DNA of 64,000 nucleotides from Aureispira sp. CCB-QB1 (GTDB lineage: Bacteria > Bacteroidota > Bacteroidia > Chitinophagales > Saprospiraceae): the NCBI RefSeq assembly GCF_000724545.1, contig NZ_JHBV01000013.1, forward strand, positions 1-64,000, given 5' to 3'. Shown here piece after piece: positions 15,474-24,507 of the stretch. Position numbers and translations under genes: made by a program. Every line of letters begins with the position of its first letter. Within the stretch, counting starts at the first letter, position 1. The notes below the pieces were generated by a model. The model worked only from the letters and a program-made list of their open reading frames with translations. It made no database searches and was not told the DNA's origin.

Positions 15474-16055
15474 ATGAATACATTATATCCTGTTTTTCTA
15501 AAAGTTAATCAATTGCCTATCTTAATTGTTGGTGGTGGGCATGTAGGTTATGAAAAAATTAGTTTGATTCTAAAAAATAGCCCCGACGCAAGAATTATTT
15601 TGGTCGCTATAGAAATTTCTAAAAAAATTCGTTCGCTGCTGGTGGGGCGAGAACATCAAGTAACCTTAATAGAACGACCTTTTCAATTGTATGATTTGGA
15701 AAAGAAAAGTTTGGTCATTGTAGCAACCAACAATCGTTCGTTGAATAAATATATTTGGAGTGAAGCCAAGTCAAGAGGTACTATTGTTAATGTTGCCGAT
15801 ACACCTTTGTTGTGTGACTTTTATTTGGGGTCTGTTGTTACCAAAGGAGATTTAAAAATAGCTATTTCTACCAATGGGAAATCTCCAACTTTTGCCAAAA
15901 GGTTGAGGCAGTTGCTCGAGAATATATTGCCAGAAGAAATTGAGGGACTTTTGGAGAATATGTATGATTTTAGACAAACATTGGGAGTTGATTTTGAACG
16001 AAAGGTTAAAATTTTAAATGCTTTGACAGAAAGCTTATTGGATAAATCTGCTTAG
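15474..16055 (+). CDS. precorrin-2 dehydrogenase / sirohydrochlorin ferrochelatase (CysG N-terminal type)
   Basis: A 193-residue protein matching the N-terminal half of CysG, also seen as SirC or Met8p. An NAD-binding fold (LPILIVGGGHVGYEKI) leads to the VNVADTPLLCDFYLGSVVTKGDLKIAISTNGKSPTFAKRLR region typical of the family. It oxidises precorrin-2 to sirohydrochlorin, and some members also insert iron to give siroheme. No separate ferrochelatase is seen in the operon, so this protein may do both jobs. It starts 5 bp after cobA. Confidence 0.9.
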   Translation: MNTLYPVFLKVNQLPILIVGGGHVGYEKISLILKNSPDARIILVAIEISKKIRSLLVGREHQVTLIERPFQLYDLEKKSLVIVATNNRSLNKYIWSEAKSRGTIVNVADTPLLCDFYLGSVVTKGDLKIAISTNGKSPTFAKRLRQLLENILPEEIEGLLENMYDFRQTLGVDFERKVKILNALTESLLDKSA

Positions 16056-16110
16056 TAAGTAATCATTCAAAAAAATATACTTATAAGCTTCAAAATGATA
16101 CTTACTGATC

Positions 16111-16377
16111 ATGAAAAAAGAACAAAAACGAAGAAGCCTTGTCAAAGCATTGACCTATAGAGTCGGGGCAACAATTGCTACGTTTTCCATTACATTGGCA
16201 TTTACTGGCAATATTAAATTAGCAAGCACAATAGGTTTTTTAGATGGAATTGTAAAATTTCTATTGTTTTATATCAATGAACGAATTTGGATTAGAACCA
16301 ATTGGGGCTATCACACCAATCACCCTTCAATTTTATCAGATTATGAAAACCAAGAAGCCTTTTCCAAACTCAAATAG
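16111..16377 (+). CDS. DUF2061 membrane protein of the sulfate-reduction operon
   Basis: An 88-residue protein with two predicted membrane helices and the DUF2061 pattern: KRRSLVKALTYRVGATIATF, then GFLDGIVKFLLFYINERIW. DUF2061 proteins are often found beside or fused to sulfate-activation and reduction genes in Bacteroidota, but their function is not known; a role in sulfate handling is inferred from neighbourhood alone. The gene overlaps the start of the reductase that follows by 35 bp, so translation is probably coupled. Confidence 0.85.
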   Translation: MKKEQKRRSLVKALTYRVGATIATFSITLAFTGNIKLASTIGFLDGIVKFLLFYINERIWIRTNWGYHTNHPSILSDYENQEAFSKLK

Positions 16378-17047
16378 TCCTATTGATGATAAGGATATCG
16401 CAAGCCTAAACGAGCAGTTTAAACCATTGCCTCCTATAGAGCGCATCAAACTTTTGTACCATCTATTTGATGTGAAATCTATCTTATATACCTCTTCTTT
16501 TGGGACAAAGTCAGCCTTGTTGCTTTATTGGATTAGTAATCTTCAAGCTGCACAGAAAATTCATTTTCTGGATACTGGATACCATTTTGAGGAAACGCTA
16601 AGATACAAAGATGCATTGGTTCAGTCTTTAAATTTGGAAGTCGTTCATTTGAAACCAGAAACAACAGCCCATCAGGCAACTTTAGAGGCTGAAATGTGGA
16701 AGAATAATACTAGTAAGTGTTGTTATATTAATAAAGTAGTGCCACTAGAATTGGTGAAGTTAGATTATGATATTTGGATTTCAGGTCTGATGGCTTATCA
16801 AACCCCTTTTAGAAGAAACTTAGAGGTATTTGAGAAAAAGGATAATATCTTGAAATTTTATCCATTAATAGATCTTTCAGAATCAGATTTTAACACAGCC
16901 TACCAAGCAACGAATTTGCCCCCTCATCCATTAGAGGTATTAGGGTATCATTCAATAGGATGTTTGCATTGCACGCAAAGAGGCAAGGGGCGTAGTGGTC
17001 GTTGGAGTAGAAGCTCAAAAACAGAGTGCGGTCTGCATTTTAACTAA
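16343..17047 (+). CDS. cysH: adenylyl-sulfate/phosphoadenylyl-sulfate reductase (thioredoxin-dependent)
   Basis: An assimilatory reductase of about 234 residues. It has the PP-loop-like YTSSFGTKSALLLYW segment, the HFLDTGYHFEETL stretch, a CC pair (C126, C127), and near the end SIGCLHCTQRGKGRSGRW with the C-terminal catalytic cysteine in KTECGLH (C229). The CC...CxxC set (C126, C127, C207, C210) marks the [4Fe-4S] type, which normally favours APS over PAPS, so APS is the likelier substrate. I chose the ATG at 16343 because the longer reading would overlap the DUF2061 gene by about 100 bp. ATP sulfurylase genes are not in the window. Confidence 0.9.
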   Translation: MKTKKPFPNSNSPIDDKDIASLNEQFKPLPPIERIKLLYHLFDVKSILYTSSFGTKSALLLYWISNLQAAQKIHFLDTGYHFEETLRYKDALVQSLNLEVVHLKPETTAHQATLEAEMWKNNTSKCCYINKVVPLELVKLDYDIWISGLMAYQTPFRRNLEVFEKKDNILKFYPLIDLSESDFNTAYQATNLPPHPLEVLGYHSIGCLHCTQRGKGRSGRWSRSSKTECGLHFN

Positions 17048-17059
17048 AATATCTTATCG

Positions 17060-17115
17060 TAGTAGTTAGCTACGCTGCTACTGCATAGTTTTAACGAACT
17101 ATTATTATCGAAAAT
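17060..17115. repeat. dispersed intergenic repeat, copy A
   Basis: The core AGCTACGCTGCTACTGCATAG followed by TTTTAACGAACTATT is shared with 27446-27481 at about 32 of 36 positions. It is short, non-coding and contains partial dyads. It lies just past cysH and before its terminator. The type of element is unknown. Confidence 0.6.
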
Positions 17116-17196
17116 GAATAGAATAATAGAGTCAGTCTGCTAAAAGATTATCAAAGAAGCAATCAGTTTTAGGGGTAAAGCTGACGGTTATTGAAA

Positions 17197-17231
17197 AGGG
17201 AGGTGCTAGAAATGGCATCTCCCTAGTTTTT
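17197..17231 (+). terminator. terminator of the sulfate-reduction operon
   Basis: A ten-bp stem AGGGAGGTGC / GCATCTCCCT (one G-U) with an eight-base loop is followed by AGTTTTTA. It lies 150 bp beyond cysH, after the repeat copy. The 346-bp tract between cysH and rpsA otherwise holds only the repeat and the rpsA promoter. Confidence 0.85.
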
Positions 17232-17269
17232 ATGCATCAATCATTTTTATTTCGAATAAATTCAAAATG

Positions 17270-17301
17270 TTTGGTAAAAAACAGCTTTATTATTATCTTT
17301 G
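17270..17301 (+). promoter_or_regulatory. Bacteroidota-type promoter of rpsA
   Basis: A -33 box TTTG (17270-17273) and a -7 box TATCTTTG (17294-17301, TAnnTTTG) are separated by 20 bp, the textbook arrangement for the Bacteroidota primary sigma factor. Transcription would start just after 17301, giving a 5' leader of about 85 nt before the rpsA ATG. Confidence 0.75.
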
Positions 17302-17393
17302 CACTCGCTTTTTAAGCTCTTATACAAGTGTTTGAGCCTCAAAAGCTGATCGAAAAATTATTTCTTAACCTTTTAAAAACAAGTTTTTTCTAA

Positions 17394-19310
17394 ATGGAGA
17401 ATCTTGAAAACGAAAACAACGAAGAAAAAGTTGTTGAAAACAATCCAACAGTAGAATCAACTGTTGAAGAAACTGTAGAAACTAACGAAGAAGTGGTAGT
17501 AGAAGATACTAATCACGATGATTTTGACTGGGATAAAGGTCCTAAAGGAGTATTGAACTACGAGGACAATGTGATTGCAGAATATGAGGAGTTGTATGAA
17601 AATACGTTGAGTTCTATCAAAGAATTTGAAATCGTTGCTGGTAAAGTTGTATTTATTACAGCTAGTGATGTTGTTTTGGATTTGAATTGTAAGTCAGACG
17701 GGTTGGTATCTCGTACAGAATTCCGTGACATGCCTGATTTGGCTGTCGGTGATGTAGTAGAGGTATACGTAGAAACTCAAGAAGACAAACGTGGACAATT
17801 AGTTCTTTCTCGTCGTAAAGCTAAATTGTTGAATGCTTGGGCTAATATTGTTTCTTCTTTCGAAGAAGGAAAAGTAGTGACAGGTACTGTAATTAGCAAA
17901 ACGAAAGGAGGTCTTATTGTTGACATCGATGGATTGGAAACATTCCTTCCTGGATCTCAAATTGATATTCGTCCAATTATTGACTACGATGCATATGTTG
18001 GTAAAACAATGGAGTTCAAAGTAGTTAAAATTAACGAATCTATCAAAAACGCTGTTGTATCTCACAAAGCACTTATCGAAAGTGACTTGGAAGAGCAACG
18101 TCAAGCAATTATCTCTAAATTGGAGAAAGGACAAGTATTGGAAGGTACGGTTAAAAACCTTACTGACTTTGGTGCTTTCTTGGATTTGGGTGGTGTTGAC
18201 GGTTTGTTGTACATTACGGATATTTCTTGGGGACGTATCAAGCACCCAAGTGACGTATTGGAGAATGGTCAAAAACTAAACGTAGTAGTATTAGACTTTA
18301 ATGATGATAAAAAACGTATCTCTTTGGGTCTTAAGCAACTACAACCTCATCCATGGGATGTATTGGCAGAAAGCGTTGAGCCTGGTTCTATCGTAAAAGG
18401 TAAAATTGTTAACATCGAGGATTATGGTGCTTTCTTGGAAGTTACTCCTGGTGTTGAAGGTCTTATCCACGTTTCTGAAGTATCTTGGAGCAGTCAACCA
18501 ATCAACTCTCGCGAATTCTTTAAAGAAGGAGACGAATACGAAGCAAAAGTGGTTACTATCGACCGCGAAGACCGCAAAATGTCTTTGAGTTTAAGAAAAC
18601 TACAAGAAGATCCTTGGACAAACATCGAAGAGAAGTATCCTAAAGGTTCTCAGCACAAAGGAGAAGTTAAAAACTTGACTCCGTATGGTGTATTCATCGA
18701 GTTAGAAGAGGGAATTGGTGGAATGATTCACATTTCTGATCTTTCTTGGACAAAACGTTTTGCACACCCTGCTGAGTTTACAAAAGTAGGTGCTGAAATG
18801 GACGTTATTATTCTTGAAATCGACAAAGATAGCCGTAAATTATCTTTGGGACACAAACAATTAGAAGAGAATCCATGGGATACTTTTGCTGATGTGTTCC
18901 CAGAAGGTTCTACACATGAAGCTACTATTTTGCGTCGTGACGATAGAGGTGCAATCGTATTGTTGCCTTATGGTTTAGAAGCTTTCGCTCCTATCCGTCA
19001 TATCAAGAAAGAAGATGGAACATTGGCTGAGGTAGACGAGCAATTGCCATTCAAAGTAATTGAGTTTAACCGTGATGACAAGCGTATCTTAGTTTCTCAC
19101 TCTCGTTATTATTCTGATGCTAAGCGTAGTGCAGAGCAAGCAGAAAAAGACGCTGCTAAAGCAGAAAAACAAGCTGCTAAACAAGCTGTGAAGCAAGTAA
19201 ATTCTAATACAGAGAAAAGTACTTTTGGTGACTTAAGCGCATTCTCTGAATTGAAAGAGCAGTTGAAGAACGAAGAAAATGATTCTACTGAAAACAAAGA
19301 TGGCGAATAA
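17394..19310 (+). CDS. rpsA: 30S ribosomal protein S1
   Basis: A 638-residue S1 protein, which binds mRNA and helps load it on the 30S subunit. After an acidic N-terminal tail of about 60 residues, six S1-type OB domains follow one another; the third to fifth are clearest (GTVKNLTDFGAFLDLGGVDG, GKIVNIEDYGAFLEV, GEVKNLTPYGVFIEL). The C-terminus is a Lys/Ala-rich, probably helical tail. It has its own promoter and terminator. Confidence 0.95.
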   Translation: MENLENENNEEKVVENNPTVESTVEETVETNEEVVVEDTNHDDFDWDKGPKGVLNYEDNVIAEYEELYENTLSSIKEFEIVAGKVVFITASDVVLDLNCKSDGLVSRTEFRDMPDLAVGDVVEVYVETQEDKRGQLVLSRRKAKLLNAWANIVSSFEEGKVVTGTVISKTKGGLIVDIDGLETFLPGSQIDIRPIIDYDAYVGKTMEFKVVKINESIKNAVVSHKALIESDLEEQRQAIISKLEKGQVLEGTVKNLTDFGAFLDLGGVDGLLYITDISWGRIKHPSDVLENGQKLNVVVLDFNDDKKRISLGLKQLQPHPWDVLAESVEPGSIVKGKIVNIEDYGAFLEVTPGVEGLIHVSEVSWSSQPINSREFFKEGDEYEAKVVTIDREDRKMSLSLRKLQEDPWTNIEEKYPKGSQHKGEVKNLTPYGVFIELEEGIGGMIHISDLSWTKRFAHPAEFTKVGAEMDVIILEIDKDSRKLSLGHKQLEENPWDTFADVFPEGSTHEATILRRDDRGAIVLLPYGLEAFAPIRHIKKEDGTLAEVDEQLPFKVIEFNRDDKRILVSHSRYYSDAKRSAEQAEKDAAKAEKQAAKQAVKQVNSNTEKSTFGDLSAFSELKEQLKNEENDSTENKDGE

Positions 19311-19334
19311 GCAATCGATTGTTTTGAATAATAC

Positions 19335-19372
19335 AAACGGATGTACACTTGTTGTGCATCCGTTTTCTTTTT
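19335..19372 (+). terminator. intrinsic terminator of rpsA
   Basis: The stem AAACGGATG / CATCCGTTT, extended inside by CAC/GTG, is followed by a T-rich run (TTTTCTTTTT). It begins 25 bp after the rpsA stop. Confidence 0.9.
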
Positions 19373-19676
19373 ATAACTAGGTCTATTCTGTACATGGAAT
19401 TGAGAAAGAATGTTCTATTTATAAAATCGCTTTTTCTAATGAGGAAAAAAACGGAACTGCGAAAAACAAGAACCATCTTATCAATAACCCAATGTATGGT
19501 GAACTTAGGTAATAAATACAAAGAACACAACTAAGCTTATTAGAAGAGATAACATACGGCAGATTAAATCTGCTGATCATTTGTCGAAAGAGCCATAGAA
19601 ATTGGACTGAGTTTAGGCAATAAAAAAATGCAGACTAAAATAAAGTAGCCTGCATTTTTTGTGGTGTTATATTCAA
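19373..19676. other. intergenic tract between convergent transcripts
   Basis: No gene is supported. A second terminator at 19623-19660 (arms AAAAAATGCAG / CTGCATTTTTT, 11 bp, inner ACT/AGT) is symmetrical with A- and T-runs and can serve both strands; it most likely ends the leftward transcript of the TPR/PD40 gene. Confidence 0.7.
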
Positions 19677-20957
19677 TTAAGCACCAATTGTTTTTTTATA
19701 CTTTACGGTTTTTTCCTTTTTGTCCTTTCCTCTATCGGTAGAGAACGAACCTTTTCCTCGCCCTGTTTTTTTGAAATGAAAATCATTTCCTGTAGAATTG
19801 ATGGGGTTTTCCAAATGCTGTGCTTGGTTTTCTAGCCAACGCTTTTTCTCACCAGTCATTTTATAAACATCTAAGCCTCCGTAACCTGATGGTTTTTCAG
19901 AACTAAAGTATAGCTCTCCCGCATTTTGATAATAAAAAGGAGTGATCTCATCTCCTTGACCATTTATACGAGTCCCTAAGTTGTATGACATTGTAAAGGC
20001 ACCATCGGTTGTTTTTATGGCATACCAAATATCATAGCCGCCTTGGCTACCTGGGAGGGTAGAGGCAAAGTATAGAATTTCTTGTCCTTGTTCTGTGACA
20101 CCAATGGTTGGGTGTTTACTAGAATAGCCAACACGATTAACACTAGGACCGAGTTTTTGAATGTTTTCAATCTCACCAGTAGCCGTCATTTTACCAGAAA
20201 AAATACTGTATTCAGCTTTTCCCATTTCTTGTTGTGCAAAATAAACAGTTTCTCCATCTGGAGCAATGTGAGGCGAAGCGGAATTGAATATAGGATTGCC
20301 TACTGATCCTTGCAACGTTTCGATTGTATTGTCAGGATAAACCTTTTTTAAACAAGTTCCTTTAGAAGTTTGGCACTCGATTAAGCCAATTTTGTATTTA
20401 CTAGCCTGTGTCAATGCTCGATATATGGTTCCTTCTTCAGCACTTTCATCTGTTAAATCATCTAAGAACCAAGCAGATGTATTTTCTTTTTCTTTTAAAA
20501 CCTTTTGACATGTTTTGAGGTGCGTTTGAGCCAACTTTACATAATCGTTGTTGGCATCGTGTTGATTCGCATTTAAGTAGGACTGAAAATGTTGGGTAGC
20601 CAAAACGTATTGCCCTGTATATTTTAAGGCAGAGGCATATTCATAATGAATAAGTGGGTAGCGTTTGGCTTTAGGGAGCAAAGGACCTAGTACATCTTGT
20701 GTCGTTTGATAATCCTTGGCAGCTAAAGCGGTTTTTCCCAAGCGATAAAGTTCTTCTTGGGACATTTTTTTCTTCATTTCGCTGAGTGCTTTGTAATAAT
20801 AATAAGCATCTTCATAGACCGCTTCTCCATATAGTTTTTCAGCTTCAGCAATAACTACTTTAATTGGTTGTTGTTTTATTTCTGATATATCAGGTGTTGT
20901 TGCATATAAAGCAACGACCTGTAACATTAGAACTGTAAATAGTGTTAAGAATTTCAT
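19677..20957 (-). CDS. secreted TPR / PD40 beta-propeller protein
   Basis: A 426-residue protein with a signal peptide (residues 1-19, ending LYA). The first part (about 30-150) is TPR-like helical repeats. From about 195 to 370 there are PD40/WD40-like propeller blades (SPHIAPDGETVYFAQQ, SKHPTIGVTEQGQEILYFAS, ITPFYYQNAGELYFSSEKPSGYGGLDVYKM). This is the arrangement of Bacteroidota envelope proteins such as PorE, but the usual C-terminal OmpA peptidoglycan-binding domain is absent and replaced by a basic tail. A periplasmic scaffold role is inference. It may be co-transcribed with the LUD gene 30 bp upstream. Confidence 0.75.
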   Translation of the reverse strand: MKFLTLFTVLMLQVVALYATTPDISEIKQQPIKVVIAEAEKLYGEAVYEDAYYYYKALSEMKKKMSQEELYRLGKTALAAKDYQTTQDVLGPLLPKAKRYPLIHYEYASALKYTGQYVLATQHFQSYLNANQHDANNDYVKLAQTHLKTCQKVLKEKENTSAWFLDDLTDESAEEGTIYRALTQASKYKIGLIECQTSKGTCLKKVYPDNTIETLQGSVGNPIFNSASPHIAPDGETVYFAQQEMGKAEYSIFSGKMTATGEIENIQKLGPSVNRVGYSSKHPTIGVTEQGQEILYFASTLPGSQGGYDIWYAIKTTDGAFTMSYNLGTRINGQGDEITPFYYQNAGELYFSSEKPSGYGGLDVYKMTGEKKRWLENQAQHLENPINSTGNDFHFKKTGRGKGSFSTDRGKDKKEKTVKYKKTIGA

Positions 20958-20987
20958 TGAATAGATGATTGAAGAGGGGGTGAGTGA

Positions 20988-21620
20988 TCAAATTTCTAAA
21001 AAGAAAACGTAAAGTTCTTTAGGACCATGAGCTCCATTAACAAGCGTTTTCTCAATATCTGCAGTACGGCTATTGGTTGAGGTAAAACAAAGCATAGAAG
21101 GCCAATGGTCTTCGCGAGCCGTTTGTAGATTTAGAACTTCTTTTAAGTTATAAATAACCTGATTAGATGTTGCTATAACAATATGAACTGGTGGAACAAT
21201 AGATAGGCTGCGTCCAGAGGCAGCATTACTACTTAATAAGATAGAACCAGTTCGAGCGATTAATGCTTCGCAAGTAGTGAGGCTTGCATCTGCATGTATT
21301 AAGGACTCTTTTTGTGTTTGATAAGAAAAATTTTGTTGGTTTAGTAGTTGTTGCAATTCCTTTTCCCAACAATATACCTTTGTCCATTTTTTTTGCTGAG
21401 TTAGCAAATGGAGGTTTGTTATCAACTCTTTTTGAGATTCACAAAAAACAAATTTGCCACCATTATTTTGAAAATTTTGAGCAAATAGGACATCCAAAGC
21501 CTCTGTTGGTTTAGGATAAATAGATATCGTTTCCTTTTCCAAATTAGGGTAAGGAAGTGTTGGAGTGTGGTTTTTTATATTTTTTAATCGACCTAATATG
21601 TTGTCTTTTGCTGTCTGCAC
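20988..21620 (-). CDS. LUD-domain protein (LutC/YkgG family)
   Basis: A 210-residue cytosolic protein of the LUD family, whose best-known members (LutB, LutC) work in lactate oxidation. The diagnostic C-terminal segment STNSRTADIEKTLVNGAHGPKEL is present, as is the central SNAASGRSLSIVPPVHIVIA stretch. LutA and LutB are absent here. The gene follows ftsH on the same strand, an order (rsfS, ftsH, LUD) I recall as common in Bacteroidota, where the LUD protein's role is not established. A terminator separates it from ftsH, so it is probably transcribed separately. Confidence 0.85.
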   Translation of the reverse strand: MQTAKDNILGRLKNIKNHTPTLPYPNLEKETISIYPKPTEALDVLFAQNFQNNGGKFVFCESQKELITNLHLLTQQKKWTKVYCWEKELQQLLNQQNFSYQTQKESLIHADASLTTCEALIARTGSILLSSNAASGRSLSIVPPVHIVIATSNQVIYNLKEVLNLQTAREDHWPSMLCFTSTNSRTADIEKTLVNGAHGPKELYVFFLEI

Positions 21621-21706
21621 AAAAATAGGATTGTTTTAAGAAATTCAATAGAATAGATAACTGCACAAGATAAGTATTTTTAAAATTTAAAGCAGTAGTT
21701 TAACAT

Positions 21707-21741
21707 AAAAAAAGCTCGAACTGCTTTAGTTCGAGCTTTTT
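21707..21741 (-). terminator. terminator of ftsH (bidirectional shape)
   Basis: The stem AAAAAAGCTCGAA / TTCGAGCTTTTT has a nine-base loop, with an A-run on the left and T-run on the right. It lies just past the ftsH stop and serves leftward transcription. Confidence 0.85.
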
Positions 21742-21762
21742 AGGTTTGATATTGTATCTATT

Positions 21763-23772
21763 TTAGTGAATTTCTGGCTGATCGTCTGGGTCTAACAATG
21801 TATCAACACCATTATTTTCTCCAGCAGCCTTTTCACCGTTTTTTTCATCTGGAACATCATCATAAATTCGTTTTCCAATCAGATGTTCTACATCAGCTCT
21901 TAACAAGACTTCTTTGTTTAACAATTCATTAGCCAATAATTCTAATTCTTTGCGCTTTTCTTTCAACAATTGAAGTGCTCTTGCATATTGCTCATCAATG
22001 ATTTTGCGAATTTCTTGATCAATCAATTGAGCCGTAGCTTCTGAATAGGGTTTGGCAAATTGGTTGTTTTTCATCATTTCATAATAAGAAACATTGCCTA
22101 CTTTGCTATTCATACCATAAATCATGACTAAGTTATAGGCATGTTGCGTAACACGGTCTAAGTCATTTTGTGCACCAGTAGATACCTGTCCAAAGATAAT
22201 GTCCTCCGCAGCACGTCCAGCCAATAGACCACAGATTTGATCTAGTAGATGTTGTTGAGGGACAATATGTTTTTCTTTTGGCAAGTATTGAGCATAACCC
22301 AATGCCGTCAATCCACGAGGAACGATGGTTACTTTTACCAAAGGATGTGCGTGCTCCAAGAACCAGCCACTAATAGCATGCCCAGCTTCATGATAGGCAA
22401 TTACTCTCTTTTCTTCTGGAGAGATTAGCTTGTTTTTCTTTTCCAAACCACCAATAACACGATCAATAGCTTTGTTGAAATCTTCCATATCTACCTCTGA
22501 CTTATCGTGTCTAGCGGCGATTAAGGCAGCTTCATTACAAATATTAGAAATCTCAGCCCCTGCAAAACCAGGTGTTTGCATCGCCAACGTTTTGGCATCA
22601 ACATTATCACTGATTTTGATAGGTTTTAGATGTACTTTGAAAATTTGCTCCCGACCAACTAAGTCTGGTTTACCAATTCCAATTTGGCGGTCAAATCGAC
22701 CAGGACGCAACAAGGCTGTATCTAAAATATCAGGGCGGTTGGTTGCTGCAACAAGAATAACCCCTTTATCGGTGCTAAAACCATCCATTTCTACCAACAA
22801 TTGGTTCAAAGTATTTTCACGCTCGTCATTTCCTTGCATCGAATTTCTTCCTCTTGCACGACCAATAGCGTCAATCTCATCAATAAAGATGATACAAGGT
22901 GCTTTTTCTCTAGCTTGGCGGAACAAGTCACGAACTCTTGATGCTCCTACTCCCACAAACATTTCAACGAAGTCAGAACCAGAAATACTAAAGAAAGGAA
23001 CATCTGCTTCTCCTGCTACTGCTTTTGCCAATAATGTTTTACCCGTACCTGGAGGGCCTACTAACAAAACCCCTTTTGGAATTTTACCCCCTAAGACAGT
23101 ATATTTTTTAGGATTGCGCAAGAAGTCAACCACTTCCATGACCTCTTCTTTGGCTTCGTCCAAACCAGCAACATCTTTAAAGGTTACATTTACCTTTGTA
23201 TCTTTGTCAAATAGAGTGGCTTTAGAGCGACCAATATTAAATATTTGACCACCAGCGCCACCACCACCGCCACCAACGCGGCGCATGAAGAAGACCCAAA
23301 TTCCAATGAGCAAAATAAAAGGAAATAGCCACATAATAATCCCAGCTAATGTACCTTTAGTTTCGGTACCAAAGGTTATTTCTTCCGCATTAGGATTAGC
23401 TGCCAAATATTCTTTTTGTACCTCTTTTACTTCTTTCATAAAGGTCTCAACAACGATAACCGTATGTTTGTAGTGAGGACCAGGATTGGCGGTACCAATC
23501 GTAGATTTGGATACTTTTTCGTATGCTTCATTCGATAGTTTTTCCTTGTCGATGTAAATGTCTGCATACTTACTCTGTTCTCCCGTACTTACAATGACAA
23601 TCTTATCAACATCCCCCTTTTTTATGAGTTTTGTCAATTCCGTCATTGATATATCAGGAGTAGAACCTGTAAGGTTGAATAAGTTAAGCGAAATTAGAAT
23701 CACCGCAATGATGGCATAAAACCAATAAGCATTAAATTTTGGTTTGTTGCCAGGTGAATTTTTTTGTTCCAT
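21763..23772 (-). CDS. ftsH: ATP-dependent zinc metalloprotease FtsH
   Basis: A membrane-anchored AAA+ protease that degrades membrane and short-lived cytosolic proteins. The 669 residues comprise a first membrane helix (about 16-35), an extracytoplasmic domain, a second helix (about 142-163), a glycine-rich linker, Walker A GPPGTGKT (239-246), Walker B IIFIDEID (294-301), the second region of homology ATNRPDILDTALLRPGRFDR (343-362), and the zinc site HEAGH (461-465). All catalytic residues are intact. It is 143 bp downstream of rsfS on the same strand. Confidence 0.97.
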   Translation of the reverse strand: MEQKNSPGNKPKFNAYWFYAIIAVILISLNLFNLTGSTPDISMTELTKLIKKGDVDKIVIVSTGEQSKYADIYIDKEKLSNEAYEKVSKSTIGTANPGPHYKHTVIVVETFMKEVKEVQKEYLAANPNAEEITFGTETKGTLAGIIMWLFPFILLIGIWVFFMRRVGGGGGGAGGQIFNIGRSKATLFDKDTKVNVTFKDVAGLDEAKEEVMEVVDFLRNPKKYTVLGGKIPKGVLLVGPPGTGKTLLAKAVAGEADVPFFSISGSDFVEMFVGVGASRVRDLFRQAREKAPCIIFIDEIDAIGRARGRNSMQGNDERENTLNQLLVEMDGFSTDKGVILVAATNRPDILDTALLRPGRFDRQIGIGKPDLVGREQIFKVHLKPIKISDNVDAKTLAMQTPGFAGAEISNICNEAALIAARHDKSEVDMEDFNKAIDRVIGGLEKKNKLISPEEKRVIAYHEAGHAISGWFLEHAHPLVKVTIVPRGLTALGYAQYLPKEKHIVPQQHLLDQICGLLAGRAAEDIIFGQVSTGAQNDLDRVTQHAYNLVMIYGMNSKVGNVSYYEMMKNNQFAKPYSEATAQLIDQEIRKIIDEQYARALQLLKEKRKELELLANELLNKEVLLRADVEHLIGKRIYDDVPDEKNGEKAAGENNGVDTLLDPDDQPEIH

Positions 23773-23915
23773 ATTTATTGATATCTATAATTGTTTCTGT
23801 TTAGTCTTATCCTTTTAAACTAAAAAGAAAATAAAAAGTTGCATTAAGAATGTCAGAAAAGCGCAACATTGAGTTAAGAAAAAATTAATGTTCGCACAAA
23901 TATTTCCCTGTCATT

Positions 23916-24305
23916 TTAATCTTGATTATCGTATTTAGTTACTTTAGCATCACTCCACAAGTCATCTAAGTTATAAAAAGCTCTTTTTTCACTTGAAAAA
24001 ACATGTATAACCACCGAAAAATAATCTAGTAACATCCAATTGGCTTCTTGTCCTTCTGAGTGATCAGGTCGAATTCCAAATTCTTCATAAACTCGTCGCT
24101 CAATGTTTTTGATGATACCTAAAATTTGTGTTTTTGAATTTCCATTGCAAAGAATGAAAAAATCACTACTAGCTTCTTCTAATTCACGCATATCAAACAA
24201 AGCAATTTCTTTCCCTTTGTTATCTTGAATAGCATCAATAATAAGAGTTGTCAAAGCACGAGTATCTTGTGCATCTTGTTGGAAGGCAATATTTTTGTTG
24301 CTCAA
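23916..24305 (-). CDS. rsfS: ribosomal silencing factor RsfS
   Basis: A 129-residue protein that binds ribosomal protein L14 and blocks subunit joining when nutrients are low. The family pattern is clear: ALTTLIIDAIQDNKGKEIALFDM, then FFILCNGNSKTQILGI and the C-terminal SVVIHVFSSEKRAFYNLDDLW. It lies upstream of ftsH on the same strand and diverges from birA. Confidence 0.93.
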   Translation of the reverse strand: MSNKNIAFQQDAQDTRALTTLIIDAIQDNKGKEIALFDMRELEEASSDFFILCNGNSKTQILGIIKNIERRVYEEFGIRPDHSEGQEANWMLLDYFSVVIHVFSSEKRAFYNLDDLWSDAKVTKYDNQD

Positions 24306-24507
24306 TACAGTAAGAGTTTTACTACGCAGTACACTGTTTTATAGTCAGTAGAGTACTTTTCAGTTGCGTTATGATAAATAATAGTTTTTTGGTTTCTTTA
24401 TAAACTTTAATAGTAACTTGAAATAAAATTATATTTTTGAAAAAATCTGAACAAACAGATTCTAAAATTTATTGGGTAAAAATAACGAAAAAAAATTGGT
24501 CTTAGGC

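Noticed and set aside
19349-19534. 61-codon plus-strand frame after rpsA
   Set aside because: Starts inside the rpsA terminator and has no coding character.
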